From contig JAHEBU010000001.1 of assembly GCA_024642115.1 (NCBI GenBank), forward strand, positions 248,001 through 312,000: a DNA stretch of 64,000 nucleotides, in the 5' to 3' direction. The translations under genes were made by a program, and so were the position numbers. Positions within the stretch are counted from its first letter, which is position 1. Each line of letters opens with the position of its first letter. The DNA comes from Marivivens sp. Lineage in GTDB: Bacteria > Pseudomonadota > Alphaproteobacteria > Rhodobacterales > Rhodobacteraceae. The notes beneath the pieces are model-generated. The model was not told the origin of the DNA and ran no database searches. It worked only from the letters and a program-made list of their open reading frames with translations. Shown here piece after piece: positions 16,686 through 25,977 of this stretch.

Positions 16686-17618
16686 ATGACACATCTCACA
16701 CTTGCAGACGGCAGCCCCGTCTCCCGTTTCACCTTCGGCACCATGCAGTTCGGCGGACGCGCCGACGCGGACGAAAGTCGGGCCATGTACGACGCTGCCC
16801 GCACCGCCGGGGTCACCCATTTCGACACCGCTGTCGGGTACAACGACGGGGCGGCCGAACAGGTTCTTGGCGGGCTGATCGCGGCGGAGCGGGACCGGAT
16901 CTATCTGGCCACCAAAGTCGGATATGAGGGCGGCTGCGGGCGTGCCAATATCCTGTCGCAGCTCGACCGCAGCCGGTCGCAGCTGGGTCAGGACAGCGTG
17001 GACCTGCTTTATCTTCATCGCTGGGATGGCGACACCGACCTACGGGAAACCTTTGAAACGATGGCGGACCTACAAGCTAACGGAACCATCCGCCACATCG
17101 GCGTATCCAACTGGGCCGCTTGGCAGGTGATGAAGGGGCAGGCCGTTTGTGCAACCCTTGGCAGCCGGATCGACGCCATCCAGCCGATGTACAACCTCGT
17201 CAAACGGCAGGCCGAAGTGGAGCTGTTTCCGATGGCCACGGATCAGGGGATCGCCATCGTGCCCTATTCCCCGCTGGGCGGTGGGCTTCTGACCGGGAAA
17301 TACGCCCAGGGCGGCACCGGGCGGTTGACCGAAGACGACCGCTATGCCGCCCGCTATGGGCAGGACTGGATGCACCGAACGGCAGCGGATTTGGCCGAAC
17401 TGGCGGCAGATCTTGGCACCCATCCCGCCACACTGGCGGTGGCCTGGGCGGCGGCCCATCTGGCCCACCCCTCGCCGATCCTGTCGGCCAAATCGGCCCA
17501 GCAGTTGGCGCCATCGCTTGAGGGCGCTGGCTATCCGATGGACGCAGCCCTCTATGCCCGGATCGCCACCCTGTCCCCCACCCCACCCCCGGCCACTGAC
17601 CGGCTAGAGGAAGCATGA
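16686..17618 (+). CDS. Aldo/keto reductase
   Basis: Cytoplasmic NADPH-dependent oxidoreductase with a TIM barrel, 310 residues. Catalytic tetrad landmarks are visible: HFDTAVGYNDGAAEQVLG (Asp and Tyr) near 43-60, the Lys in YLATKVGYEG near 76, and the His in DLLYLHRWDGD near 109. The NADPH-binding end is IVPYSPLGGGLLTGKY. I preferred the ATG at 16686 to a TTG two codons upstream. It overlaps the next gene (ATGA), so the two are co-translated. The substrate cannot be predicted. Confidence 0.88.
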   Translation: MTHLTLADGSPVSRFTFGTMQFGGRADADESRAMYDAARTAGVTHFDTAVGYNDGAAEQVLGGLIAAERDRIYLATKVGYEGGCGRANILSQLDRSRSQLGQDSVDLLYLHRWDGDTDLRETFETMADLQANGTIRHIGVSNWAAWQVMKGQAVCATLGSRIDAIQPMYNLVKRQAEVELFPMATDQGIAIVPYSPLGGGLLTGKYAQGGTGRLTEDDRYAARYGQDWMHRTAADLAELAADLGTHPATLAVAWAAAHLAHPSPILSAKSAQQLAPSLEGAGYPMDAALYARIATLSPTPPPATDRLEEA

Positions 17619-18691
17619 CAGACTTCATCATCATCGGCGGTGGGATCGCAGGCATCTCGGCGGCGGCTCGCCTGTCGCATCTGGGCCGGGTGACCCTTCT
17701 GGAACGCGAGGGCGCGCTGGGCTACCACGCTTCGGGCCGCTCGGCGGCCTTGTTCGAGGAAACCTATGGCAAACCCTCGGTCGTCGCGCTGAACCGGGCC
17801 TCGAAATCCTACCACATGACCGAAAATGGCGGTGTCCTGTCGCCCCGCGGGATCATGCTCGTGGGCAGTCCTGCCACCGCCGAGGTGTTTGACCATGACC
17901 TGAAAACGATGGAGATGGACCCGGTCACGATGGCCGAGGCTTTGCGCCTGTTCCCCATCCTTGATCCCGCCGTGGTGGACCGGGCCGCCTGGCATTCCGA
18001 GGCGTGGGATATCGACACTGACCGCCTGATCCAGAACTTTGCCCGCGAGGTGCGAGGCAATGGCGGGCAGGTGGTGACCGGGGCCGAGGTCACCGGGATC
18101 ACCCGGACCGCTTTGGGCTGGCAGGTGCTGACGACCTTGGACGCCTACGATGCGCCCATTCTGGTGAACGCCGCCGGGGCCTGGGTAGATGTTGTCGCCG
18201 GCATGGCCGGGATCAAACCGCTGGGCTTCACGCCGCTGCGCCGGTCGATGGCCCGCATTCCCGCTCCCGGCGGACGGGACGTTTCAGCCTGGCCCATGGT
18301 CTTTGGCGCGGGCGAGGACTGGTATGCCAAACCCGATGCCGGAGCCCTGATCGTTTCCCCCGCCGAAGAGGACCCGGCAGAGCCGCACGACGCCTGGGCC
18401 GATGACATGGTGCTGGCCGAAGGTTTGGCGCGGTACGAGGCGCATGTGACCGAACCGGTGACGCGCCTGCTCTCCTCTTGGGCCGGGCTGAGGACCTTTT
18501 CACCCGACCGGCAGCTGGTGCTGGGGCCGGACCCGGCCAATCCGGCCTTTGTCTGGTGCGCGGGGCAAGGTGGCTATGGGTTTCAGACCAGCCCTGCGGC
18601 AAGCCAGCTTTTGGCGGATATCGTGGCGGGTCGGGCGTCAGATCTGGACGCAGAGACCGTGGCCGCCACCAATCCCGGCCGGTTCAGGTAG
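17615..18691 (+). CDS. FAD-dependent oxidoreductase, DAO (glycine/D-amino acid oxidase) family
   Basis: A 358-residue flavoenzyme. The N-terminal FAD motif FIIIGGGIAGISAAARL is at residues 4-20, and YHASGRSAALFEETYG near 38 is the loop that follows FAD in this family. The C-terminal block LRTFSPDRQLVLGPDP near 290 and AGQGGYGFQTSPAASQLLAD near 318 close the FAD site. It is translationally coupled to the aldo/keto reductase, suggesting a shared small catabolic route. The substrate (amine or amino acid) is unknown. Confidence 0.87.
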   Translation: MTDFIIIGGGIAGISAAARLSHLGRVTLLEREGALGYHASGRSAALFEETYGKPSVVALNRASKSYHMTENGGVLSPRGIMLVGSPATAEVFDHDLKTMEMDPVTMAEALRLFPILDPAVVDRAAWHSEAWDIDTDRLIQNFAREVRGNGGQVVTGAEVTGITRTALGWQVLTTLDAYDAPILVNAAGAWVDVVAGMAGIKPLGFTPLRRSMARIPAPGGRDVSAWPMVFGAGEDWYAKPDAGALIVSPAEEDPAEPHDAWADDMVLAEGLARYEAHVTEPVTRLLSSWAGLRTFSPDRQLVLGPDPANPAFVWCAGQGGYGFQTSPAASQLLADIVAGRASDLDAETVAATNPGRFR

Positions 18692-18704
18692 TCGGAAAAT
18701 GATA

Positions 18705-18736
18705 TTTTCCGGAACGTTTTCCATACCGGAAAACGG
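18705..18736. terminator. Bidirectional terminator between convergent genes
   Basis: TTTTCCGG and CCGGAAAA form the stem around AACGTTTTCCATA, with T/A-rich flanks on both sides. It lies between the stops of the FAD oxidoreductase (18691, plus) and the Hint protein (18742, minus). Confidence 0.65.
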
Positions 18737-18741
18737 CGCCC

Positions 18742-19791
18742 TCAGGCCACGGCAGTCCTGAGCTCCCAACTGCGCAGGGTCAGAAAGTCGGCAGGGTCGC
18801 GGGCTTCGCCCATCCGCAGTTGAGGAAAGATCGAATACAGTTCTTCCCGCGCATCGGCGATTAGTCCGGCAATCGCCTCTGGCCCGGGATGCAGGCTTTC
18901 GGTGGCGGCCCCTTCGGCAAAGATCACCTCGTGCCTGTCAAAGACCAGATGAAAATAGGTGACCGAGGTGCGGCTGCTGTCCACATGAACCCGGTCGAAA
19001 CTGGCGGCCAGCGATTTGGCCTGCACGAACACCGCATCCTCGCCGAACATCAGCGGAATACGGATATGGCAATACAGCATCTTGTGCTGGGGCGAGACCC
19101 AGAGATCCCGTTCGGGCAGACCAAAGCCCAAAGCCCCGCTGGAGATCCGGATCGGCCAGAGCCGCCGGTCCCCGGCATATTCCGCGCCGCTGATGCGGCG
19201 CGAATGGATCATCCGTATCGGCTGATCCCCGTTGTCCCACGTCGTGACCAGATCACCCACGTGCAAGGTTTCGATCGGCCGGGCGCCGTCCGGCGTTTCG
19301 ATCAACGTGCCTTGGGTCAGGCAGATCGGGGCGGCGCCTTGGGTCATCGGCCCGTCGGACTGATTGCCATAGGCGTCGAACTGGATCGTCTCGCCACTGC
19401 CGGAAAACAGCGGGATCGGGAAATATCCGGCAGCAGGCCCTTCGGTGGCCGTGGCCGGCATGTTGGACCCCTCCAGCGCGTAAAAGGACTTCAGAACCTG
19501 GTCCTGACCAAAATCGACAAAGGCAATGCCCCCGATCTGTCCGGGCGCTGGATCGGCCACCAGCCGCACCGGAAGCTGAAAGATGGTCCATCCCGTCACC
19601 GGATCGACCACACCGGCATAGTCCGACAGGCTAAAGGTCTGGGCGATGCTGCCGTCCGCGGCATACGCGATCAATTCAAATTGTGGCAACCGCCCCAGAT
19701 CATCGGGGGACACGGCGACCTCGACATAGTGCGGCACGCCTGAACTTGTCGCCACGTCGTCGCGATAGTGGATTTCCGAAACGAAGGCCAT
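18742..19791 (-). CDS. Hint-domain (hedgehog/intein-like) protein
   Basis: A 349-residue protein with an N-terminal non-Hint region (1-155) and a Hint domain from C157 onward (ICLTQGTLIETPDG, then RPIETLHVGDLVTTWDNG). A WVSPQHKMLY motif near 243 fits the second conserved Hint block. C157 is the likely nucleophile for N-S acyl shift and self-cleavage. Such proteins are common and usually multicopy in Roseobacter-type genomes, often as secreted surface proteins, but no function is established. No signal peptide is seen at MAFVSEIHYRDD, so export would need a C-terminal signal, and no RTX repeats are visible. It is convergent with the upstream oxidoreductase pair. Confidence 0.85.
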   Translation of the reverse strand: MAFVSEIHYRDDVATSSGVPHYVEVAVSPDDLGRLPQFELIAYAADGSIAQTFSLSDYAGVVDPVTGWTIFQLPVRLVADPAPGQIGGIAFVDFGQDQVLKSFYALEGSNMPATATEGPAAGYFPIPLFSGSGETIQFDAYGNQSDGPMTQGAAPICLTQGTLIETPDGARPIETLHVGDLVTTWDNGDQPIRMIHSRRISGAEYAGDRRLWPIRISSGALGFGLPERDLWVSPQHKMLYCHIRIPLMFGEDAVFVQAKSLAASFDRVHVDSSRTSVTYFHLVFDRHEVIFAEGAATESLHPGPEAIAGLIADAREELYSIFPQLRMGEARDPADFLTLRSWELRTAVA

Positions 19792-19997
19792 TCAAGGGCC
19801 CTTCCCTTTGACTGCGTCGGAACGAGGGATAATTCGGTGAAATGGTTAATGATTGTTCGCCTGAGGGAAGTTTTGCGGCGGAATTGCCCCGTCCTAGCCG
19901 CAATCCCTGTCCCAAGGGGACGGCAGGATTGCCCAATCGCCCGCTTCCGACCTAGACTTTTCCGACCTGATACCGCCCGGACACAAAGGAGACCCCC

Positions 19998-20300
19998 ATG
20001 TTCGCAGGCCGCAGTTGGGACGACTGGATCGCCCGATATTCCCAAAGCCACCAGAACCGGATCAACCAGATCACCCACAGCTTCGGCATCCCGATGATCG
20101 TGCTGTCGATCCTGCTGGGGGTCGTTTCGATCTTTGTCGGCGGCCTTTGGCCCTGGGCGCTCGGGCTGTTCGTGGCGGGCTGGGCGCTTCAGTTCATCGG
20201 CCACGCGTTCGAAGGAAAGCCGCCCGAATTCCTGTCAGACTGGCGGTTCCTTTTCGTCGGATTGCGCTGGTGGATCGCCAAGATGAAGGGGCGGACGTAG
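19998..20300 (+). CDS. DUF962/Mpo1-like small membrane protein
   Basis: A 100-residue protein with two membrane segments (PMIVLSILLGVVSIFVGGLW and PWALGLFVAGWALQFIGHAF). The conserved histidines in SQSHQNRINQITHSFGIP and GHAFEGKPPEF are diagnostic of DUF962. The yeast member Mpo1 is an Fe-dependent 2-hydroxy fatty acid dioxygenase; whether bacterial members share this is unproven. A strong AAAGGAG Shine-Dalgarno precedes the ATG. It stands alone, divergent from the Hint gene. Confidence 0.85.
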   Translation: MFAGRSWDDWIARYSQSHQNRINQITHSFGIPMIVLSILLGVVSIFVGGLWPWALGLFVAGWALQFIGHAFEGKPPEFLSDWRFLFVGLRWWIAKMKGRT

Positions 20301-20416
20301 CGAGGCGCGACGTCTTGACCAGCAATTGTCTGCCTGACGTGACACATTGGGCGGTTGCGGGGCGCATCGCGCCTCTGGCCGATTGAATTGGCCCCGGCAT
20401 TGCCCATCTATGTCAG

Positions 20417-20734
20417 ATGAAAAAGCGGCTGCGTGACCACGTCAAAGACCGGTTTGACCGACAGTATCTGCGGTTGTCGCAGTCTGTGCCGGGTCTGGCC
20501 GGACCCTTGCAGGGGTTGCGGTCGCCCGGCTGGCGTCTGGCGCGAATTCCCTTGGCCATCCTGCTGATCCTGGGCGGCGTGTTTTCGATCCTGCCGTTTC
20601 TGGGGATCTGGATGTTGCCGCTGGGGCTTTTGCTGCTGGCGGTGGACATTCCCGCCCTTCAGGCCCCTTTGGCCGCGGCAGTCATCCGCGGACGGCGCGG
20701 GCTGGGAAACCTGCGCCGCCGATTTTTCGGCTGA
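20417..20734 (+). CDS. Small basic membrane protein, unknown function
   Basis: A 105-residue protein with a very basic N-terminus (MKKRLRDHVKDRFDRQYLR), a central hydrophobic hairpin (IPLAILLILGGVFSILPFLG, then MLPLGLLLLAVDIPALQAPL) and a basic tail (RGRRGLGNLRRRFFG). By the positive-inside rule both ends should be cytoplasmic. I do not recognise a named family. No clear ribosome site precedes the ATG, so the start is less certain. It is convergent with the dimethylglycine dehydrogenase-like gene 37 bp away. Confidence 0.65.
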   Translation: MKKRLRDHVKDRFDRQYLRLSQSVPGLAGPLQGLRSPGWRLARIPLAILLILGGVFSILPFLGIWMLPLGLLLLAVDIPALQAPLAAAVIRGRRGLGNLRRRFFG

Positions 20735-20744
20735 GCCCAGTCGG

Positions 20745-20787
20745 GTCAGCCATCAATCCTGCCCGATGGCGTCAGCCATCAATCCTG
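20745..20787. repeat. 17-bp direct repeat at the 3' end of the GcvT/FAD dehydrogenase gene
   Basis: GTCAGCCATCAATCCTG occurs at 20745-20761 and again at 20771-20787. The second copy contains the stop codon and last codons (IRIDG) of the minus-strand gene. The first copy is outside it, so the gene end has been tandemly duplicated with a 26-bp period. Confidence 0.7.
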
Positions 20788-23264
20788 ATGCTGGCGTTCT
20801 GCGGATCATAGGGGCTGTCCTCGACGATGGTCGCGTCCCACAACTCGCGGAACATCCGCACCTTGAGTTTCGTGCCGACCGCCGCATGGGCCGGGGCGAC
20901 ATATCCCATGCCGATGCTCTTGCCAAACGCGACCGAATACCCGCCCGAGGTCAGGCGGCCGACCCGCGCACCGTCCTGCGCGAACAGCACCTCGCGGCCC
21001 CACGGATCCGCATCGGCAGGACCGTCAATCAGCAAGGTCACGCAGGTCGACCTTATGCCGATAGCCTCCATCGCGGCCTTGCCCTGAAACTCTTTGGTCT
21101 GGTCGATGAACCGGGGCAGGTCAGCCTCGGCCGGGGTCGCGTCGCGGCCCAACTCGTTGCCGAAGGCGCGATAGGATTTTTCCTGCCGCAGCCAGTTCTG
21201 CGCCCGTGCGCCGACCAGCTTCATCCCGTGCGGCTTGCCCGCTGCCTCGAGCAGGTCGAACAGGTAATTCTGCATCTCGATGGGGTGGTGCAATTCCCAG
21301 CCCAATTCGCCAGTATAGGCGACCCGGATCGCGTTGACCGGGCACATGCCCAATTCGATGGGGCGGGCGGACAGCCAAGGAAAGCGTTTGTTGGACAGGG
21401 CTGTATCAGGATCGGCATCCTTGATGACGGCCTTGAGCACATCGCGCGATTTCGGCCCGGCGATGGCAAAGACGCCCCATTGGGTGGTGACGTTCTGCAC
21501 CTCGATCCGGCCAAACTCGGCCTCTTTGTCATCGACACATTTGCGCAGGTAATCGGCGTCGTAATCGGTCCAGGCCCCGGCGCTGACCAGATAATACTCG
21601 TGCTCTTTCAGGCGGACGATGGTGTATTCGGTCCGGGTGGTGCCTTTGGGCGTAAGCGCATAGGTCAGGTTGATCCGGCCCACCTTGGGCAACTTGTTGG
21701 TGGTGAACCAGTCAAGGAATGCGGTCGCTCCGGGCCCTTTGACCAGATGCTTGGTGAATGCGGTGGCGTCGATCAGGCCAACGCCCTCGCGGATCGCCTT
21801 GGCCTCCTCCACGGCGTATTGCCACCAGCCGCCGCGGCGGAAACTGCGGGATGCGTGGTCGTCGAACCCCTGCGGTGCGTAATAGATCGGGCGTTCCCAG
21901 CCGTTGACCTGCCCGAACTGGGCGCCGCGCGCCTTTTGCCGGTCATAGGCGGGGGCGGTGCGCAGGGGGCGGGCGGCTTCGCGTTCTTCGTCCGGGTGGT
22001 GCAGGATAAAGACGTGGGAATAGCACTCCTCGTTCTTGCGGGCGGCGTATTCGGTCGTCATCCACGACCCGTACCGCTTGGGGTCAAGGCTGGCCATGTC
22101 GATCTCGGCCTCGCCCTCCACCATCATCTGGGCAAGGTAATAACCGGTGCCGCCTGCCGCCGTAATGCCAAAGCTGAACCCTTCGGCCAGCCACATGTTG
22201 CGCAGGCCGGGGGCGGGGCCCACCAGCGGGTTGCCATCGGGGGTATAGCAGATCGGACCGTTGAAATCGTCCTTGAGGCCCACGGTTTCCGACGACGGAA
22301 TGCGGTGGATCATCGACATGTATTCCGTCTCGATCCGTTCCAGATCGAGCGGGAACAGATCGGCGCGGAAGCTGTCAGGAACCCCGAATTCGAACCGGGC
22401 GGGGGCGTTATCCTCGTACGGGCCAAGGATCCATCCGCCCCGCTCTTCGCGGACATACCAGCGGGCGTCGGCATCGCGCAGGACGGGGTGCTGCGGATTT
22501 GTCTTGCGCCATTCGACAAGGGCGGCATCGGGTTCGGTCACGATGAACTGGTGTTCAACCGGGATCGCAGGGGATTTGATCCCCAGCAGTTTCGCCGTGC
22601 GCTGGGCGTGGTTGCCCGTGGCGGTGACGACATGTTCGGCATGAATGACGATCTGCTCGTCCGAAGCGACTAGGTTGCCGCCCTTTTCGACCATCTTGGA
22701 ACAGGTGACGAGCCATTCATCCCCGGTCCAGAAATAGCTGTCTGCCTGCCATTTACGTTCGATCATCACGCCGCGCTGGCGGGCGCCCTTGGCCATGGCC
22801 ATCGTCACGTCGGCGGGGTTGATGTAGCCATCGGTGGGGTGAAATATCGCGCCCTCAAGGTCATCGGTGCGCACCAGTGGCCAACGATCCTTGATGTCGC
22901 GGGCTGTCAACCATTCAAAGGGCACGCCGCAGGTTTCGGCCGTGGTCGCATAGACCATGTATTCGTCCATCCGCGCCTTGGTCTGGGCCATGCGCAGGTT
23001 ACCCACCACGGCAAAGCCCGCGTTCAGGCCTGTTTCGGCCTCAAGCGATTTGTAGAAATCGACCGAGTATTTGTGAATATGGGTGGTCGCAAAGGACATG
23101 TTGAACAGCGGCAGCAGGCCCGCGGCGTGCCAGGTCGACCCCGACGTCAGCTCATCCCGCTCCAACAACATGACATCGTCCCAGCCCGCGCGGGCCAGGT
23201 GATACGCGATCGAGGTGCCGACAGCGCCGCCGCCCACCACCAATGCTTTGACATGCGTTTTCAT
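20772..23264 (-). CDS. FAD-dependent dehydrogenase with GcvT domains (dimethylglycine/sarcosine dehydrogenase-like)
   Basis: An 830-residue two-part enzyme. The N-terminal DAO-type flavin domain starts ALVVGGGAVGTSIAYHLA and has GSTWHAAGL, in which the His is the usual site of covalent FAD attachment in this family. The C-terminal half, from about residue 430, is an aminomethyltransferase (GcvT-like) domain that binds tetrahydrofolate. Such enzymes oxidatively demethylate N-methylated glycines and trap the C1 unit on folate. The start at 23264 (MKTHVKALVV) has AAGGGAG upstream; an 18-residue longer start is unlikely. The neighbours do not identify the substrate. Confidence 0.88.
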   Translation of the reverse strand: MKTHVKALVVGGGAVGTSIAYHLARAGWDDVMLLERDELTSGSTWHAAGLLPLFNMSFATTHIHKYSVDFYKSLEAETGLNAGFAVVGNLRMAQTKARMDEYMVYATTAETCGVPFEWLTARDIKDRWPLVRTDDLEGAIFHPTDGYINPADVTMAMAKGARQRGVMIERKWQADSYFWTGDEWLVTCSKMVEKGGNLVASDEQIVIHAEHVVTATGNHAQRTAKLLGIKSPAIPVEHQFIVTEPDAALVEWRKTNPQHPVLRDADARWYVREERGGWILGPYEDNAPARFEFGVPDSFRADLFPLDLERIETEYMSMIHRIPSSETVGLKDDFNGPICYTPDGNPLVGPAPGLRNMWLAEGFSFGITAAGGTGYYLAQMMVEGEAEIDMASLDPKRYGSWMTTEYAARKNEECYSHVFILHHPDEEREAARPLRTAPAYDRQKARGAQFGQVNGWERPIYYAPQGFDDHASRSFRRGGWWQYAVEEAKAIREGVGLIDATAFTKHLVKGPGATAFLDWFTTNKLPKVGRINLTYALTPKGTTRTEYTIVRLKEHEYYLVSAGAWTDYDADYLRKCVDDKEAEFGRIEVQNVTTQWGVFAIAGPKSRDVLKAVIKDADPDTALSNKRFPWLSARPIELGMCPVNAIRVAYTGELGWELHHPIEMQNYLFDLLEAAGKPHGMKLVGARAQNWLRQEKSYRAFGNELGRDATPAEADLPRFIDQTKEFQGKAAMEAIGIRSTCVTLLIDGPADADPWGREVLFAQDGARVGRLTSGGYSVAFGKSIGMGYVAPAHAAVGTKLKVRMFRELWDATIVEDSPYDPQNASIRIDG

Positions 23265-23326
23265 GGCGCGACTCCCTTGCGGCTGACCTGCCCGCAATCT
23301 GTCGCAAAGCGGACGCAAGGGCGAGA

Positions 23327-23371
23327 GGGGGCCGACCAGTCGCGGTGCAAATGCGACAGAGGCCGGCCCCC
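23327..23371 (-). terminator. Nested hairpin downstream of the EF-hand gene
   Basis: GGGGGCCG and CGGCCCCC form an outer stem; GTCGC and GCGAC form an inner one. It follows the stop of the EF-hand gene by about 10 bp in the minus direction and precedes the GcvT/FAD dehydrogenase. No strong T-run is present, so it may instead be an mRNA-stabilising hairpin. Confidence 0.5.
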
Positions 23372-23381
23372 GATACAGCCG

Positions 23382-23840
23382 CTAGTGGCCGAAATCGGCG
23401 GGCGTCACCGACCCGTCGCCGTTGCTGTCCAGTTCAGCGAACAAACGGGGCGAGGCCGCGTCGAATTCAGCCGCCGAAATCATCCCGTCCGCGTCGGTGT
23501 CGTTATAGGCCAGCGTCATCGCGCCGTGGATCAACTGGCCCGGCCCGCCCGGCCCATGCCCGCCGCCGGCCTTGTCCGCTTCGGCGGACGCGATGGTTTC
23601 GGCCATCATCCCCTGCTCTTCGGCGTCGATCATGCCATCGCCACTTTGGTCGAACATGACAAAGATGTCGGTCCGGCGGGTTGCGATATCGTCCAGCGTG
23701 ATCACGCCATCGGCATTCTGATCCCATTCCTCGATGAACATCGCCATTGGGGCCCCTGCCCCGTTCTGACCCTGCGCCTGGGCAAGAGTGGTCGATCCAA
23801 GGGCCGTCAAAAGCGCCATCGTGGCAAGTTTCGCATACAT
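23382..23840 (-). CDS. Secreted EF-hand (calcium-binding) protein
   Basis: A 152-residue protein with a Sec signal peptide (MYAKLATMALLTALGSTTLA, cleavage near AQA-QG). Four EF-hand loops follow: D40-x-N-A-D-G to D51, D64-x-S-G-D-G to E75, D114-x-D-A-D-G to E125, and D138-x-N-G-D-G to D149. A glycine- and histidine-rich linker (GGGHGPGGPG) separates the two pairs. The likely location is periplasmic; the role is Ca2+ binding, sensing or buffering, unproven. I chose the ATG giving the clean signal peptide; longer in-frame starts add an unlikely cysteine-containing leader. It is divergent from panC. Confidence 0.82.
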   Translation of the reverse strand: MYAKLATMALLTALGSTTLAQAQGQNGAGAPMAMFIEEWDQNADGVITLDDIATRRTDIFVMFDQSGDGMIDAEEQGMMAETIASAEADKAGGGHGPGGPGQLIHGAMTLAYNDTDADGMISAAEFDAASPRLFAELDSNGDGSVTPADFGH

Positions 23841-24011
23841 ATTAATACATCCTTTTGTTTGCATGTAATCGTCATACGCTTCTTCCGTCCCGATCCGTCG
23901 CACAGAATTTGGACAAGGTGTCGCAGGGCCAACGGGGTGCCAGACGGCGCGACGCAACCCTTGCCGCCCCCGGACACGCCCTCTACAACCGTGCCAAAGT
24001 CAGGAGCCACG

Positions 24012-24866
24012 ATGAAGATTTGCCGCACAATTGCCGATCTGCGGACCACCGTTTCAGGACTCCGGGCCAGGGGATCGGTCGGGCTGGTGACGACCATGGG
24101 GGCGCTGCACGCTGGACATTTGGCGTTGGTCGCCGCGGCACGCGCCGACCACCCTGTCGTTGTCGCCACAATCTTTGTGAACCCGACCCAATTCGGCAAC
24201 CCCACCGATCTTGAAAAATACCCCCGTACCGAAGCCGCCGATCTGGACATGCTGCGGCGGGCCGGGGTGGATGCCGTGTTCCTCCCCTCGGTTGACGAGA
24301 TGTATCCAGCCGGCGACGAAACCATTGTCGAGACGACCCATCTGGCCAACATGCTGCACGGCCTTGTCCGGCCCGGCCATTTCCGGGGCGTGGCAACGGT
24401 AGTGACGAAACTCTTCAACATCTGCGGGGCCGATGCCGCCTATTTCGGCGAAAAGGACTATCAACAGCTTCAGGTCATCAAACGGCTTGTGCGCGACCTG
24501 CATATCCCCATCGCCATCCACGGCGTCCCCACTGTCCGCGAAGAGGACGGGCTGGCCATGTCGTCGCGCAACGTGCGCCTGACGCCCGACGACCGGGTGG
24601 CGGCGGTTGTCCTGCACCGCGCACTTGACCGCGCCGAAGGACTGGCGCGCACTGGCGCATCCGCCGAATCCCTGCTGGCGCTGATCGAGGCGACATTCGC
24701 CACCGAACCCCGCGCGACGCTGCGCGGTTGCGACATCGTCCACGCCGATAGTCTGGCCCCCATCAACGGCCAGATCGACGGACCCATCGCCATCCTGCTG
24801 TCCGCCGACTTCGGCCCCGCCGACAACCGCGTCCTGCTGATCGACCAGAGGGAAATTGGAAAATGA
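24012..24866 (+). CDS. panC: Pantothenate synthetase (pantoate-beta-alanine ligase)
   Basis: Joins pantoate and beta-alanine with ATP to make pantothenate, the precursor of CoA. At 284 residues it is the normal length. Diagnostic motifs are [10 protein letters not shown] near 29-38 (HIGH-like ATP site), [18 protein letters not shown] near 58-75, [19 protein letters not shown] near 146 and the KMSKS-like loop MSSRNVRL near 183. The ATG at 24012 has AGGAGCC upstream; a much longer open frame upstream lacks any family similarity. It is the first gene of panC-panB with an ATGA overlap. Confidence 0.95.
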   Translation: MKICRTIADLRTTVSGLRARGSVGLVTTMGALHAGHLALVAAARADHPVVVATIFVNPTQFGNPTDLEKYPRTEAADLDMLRRAGVDAVFLPSVDEMYPAGDETIVETTHLANMLHGLVRPGHFRGVATVVTKLFNICGADAAYFGEKDYQQLQVIKRLVRDLHIPIAIHGVPTVREEDGLAMSSRNVRLTPDDRVAAVVLHRALDRAEGLARTGASAESLLALIEATFATEPRATLRGCDIVHADSLAPINGQIDGPIAILLSADFGPADNRVLLIDQREIGK

Positions 24867-25675
24867 GCACTCAGACCGAGAAAATCCGCCGCACGACCGT
24901 GCCCATGATCGCAAAACGGAAAGGCGGCGAACCCATCGTGTCGCTCACCTCGTACCACGCGCATACGGCAGCCATCGTGGACAAGTACGCCGATTTCATC
25001 CTTGTGGGCGATAGCCTCGGCATGGTCATGCACGGGATGGAATCGACCGTGGGCGTGCCGCTCGACCTGATGATCATGCACGGCAAGGCAGTCGTGCGCG
25101 GCACGCAAAAGGCGCTGATCGTGGTCGACATGCCCTTTGGCACCTACGAGGAAAGCCCCAACATGGCCTTTCGCCACGCCGCCCAGGTGATGAAGGAAAC
25201 CGGCTGCGGCGCGATCAAGATCGAGGGCGGCAAACGCATGGCCGACACCATCCGCTTTCTGACCGAACGGGGGATTCCGGTGATGGCCCACACCGGCCTG
25301 ACCCCGCAATCGTCCCACGTCATGGGCGGGTTCAAGACCCAGGGCCGGGACGAGGCGACCTGGGCCGCGCACGAAGAGGACGCCCGAGTCGTCGCCGAAG
25401 CAGGCGCGTTTGCTGTCGTGCTTGAGGGGATGGTCGAACCCCTGGCGGCCAAGATCACCAAACAGATCGCGATCCCGACCATCGGCATCGGTGCATCGGT
25501 GGACTGTGACGGACAGATCCTCGTGCTCGAGGATATGCTGGGCCTGAACCCTTGGACTCCGAAATTCGTCAAGGTTTACGGGCAATTAGGACCAATGATC
25601 GAAGATTCGGTCCGGCGCTACGCCGCCGACGTGAAATCCCGCGCCTTTCCAACCGAAGACCAGGTTTATCGCTGA
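24863..25675 (+). CDS. panB: 3-methyl-2-oxobutanoate hydroxymethyltransferase
   Basis: Transfers a hydroxymethyl group from methylenetetrahydrofolate to ketoisovalerate, giving ketopantoate. It has 270 residues. [20 protein letters not shown] near 49-68 holds the Mg2+-binding Asp, KIEGG near 113 the Lys/Glu pair, and [20 protein letters not shown] near 208 the C-terminal conserved block. It overlaps panC by four bases, so the two pantothenate enzymes are made together. The downstream hairpin at 25687-25706 probably ends the transcript. Confidence 0.95.
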   Translation: MSTQTEKIRRTTVPMIAKRKGGEPIVSLTSYHAHTAAIVDKYADFILVGDSLGMVMHGMESTVGVPLDLMIMHGKAVVRGTQKALIVVDMPFGTYEESPNMAFRHAAQVMKETGCGAIKIEGGKRMADTIRFLTERGIPVMAHTGLTPQSSHVMGGFKTQGRDEATWAAHEEDARVVAEAGAFAVVLEGMVEPLAAKITKQIAIPTIGIGASVDCDGQILVLEDMLGLNPWTPKFVKVYGQLGPMIEDSVRRYAADVKSRAFPTEDQVYR

Positions 25676-25686
25676 TCGCGGACTGA

Positions 25687-25710
25687 CGCGCAGGTCAACC
25701 TGCGCGATTT
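25687..25710 (+). terminator. Terminator of panC-panB
   Basis: CGCGCAGGT and ACCTGCGCG form an inverted repeat followed by ATTTT, 12 bp past the panB stop. Confidence 0.7.
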
Positions 25711-25841
25711 TGGCAACGATCCCAAGGGATTGTTTCCCATACCTTTGCATCGTCGCCACATAAGGCGTATGAGTGGGATGCGTGCGGACGGTCATCCGCA
25801 CATCGAGCAGCGTCATTTCTTCACAGAAAGGAAGACACCCC

Positions 25842-25961
25842 ATGACCGCCCGTTTTCTGGCAGCCCTCCTCTTGGTGGGCACCCTGTCTGCATGCGCTGT
25901 CCCTCCGGCTGAACGGATGGACAACAGCGACATGCGCCTGTCGTTCAGCGAAGTCCGCTGA
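25842..25961 (+). CDS. Small lipoprotein, unknown function
   Basis: A 39-residue precursor with a type II signal peptide: MTARFLAALLLVGTLSAC, in which LSAC is the lipobox. The mature peptide is only about 22 residues (CAVPPAERMDNSDMRLSFSEVR). AAAGGAAG lies at a good distance before the ATG. A 7-bp hairpin (GTGCGGA/TCCGCAC) at 25783-25802 in the leader could influence translation or stability. It is convergent with the CsbD gene, with a terminator between them. Confidence 0.7.
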   Translation: MTARFLAALLLVGTLSACAVPPAERMDNSDMRLSFSEVR

Positions 25962-25977
25962 AGGCGCGCAAATCAAA

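Noticed and set aside
20766-22673. Plus-strand 635-codon frame opposite the GcvT/FAD dehydrogenase
   Set aside because: No conserved motif; shadow of the minus-strand enzyme.
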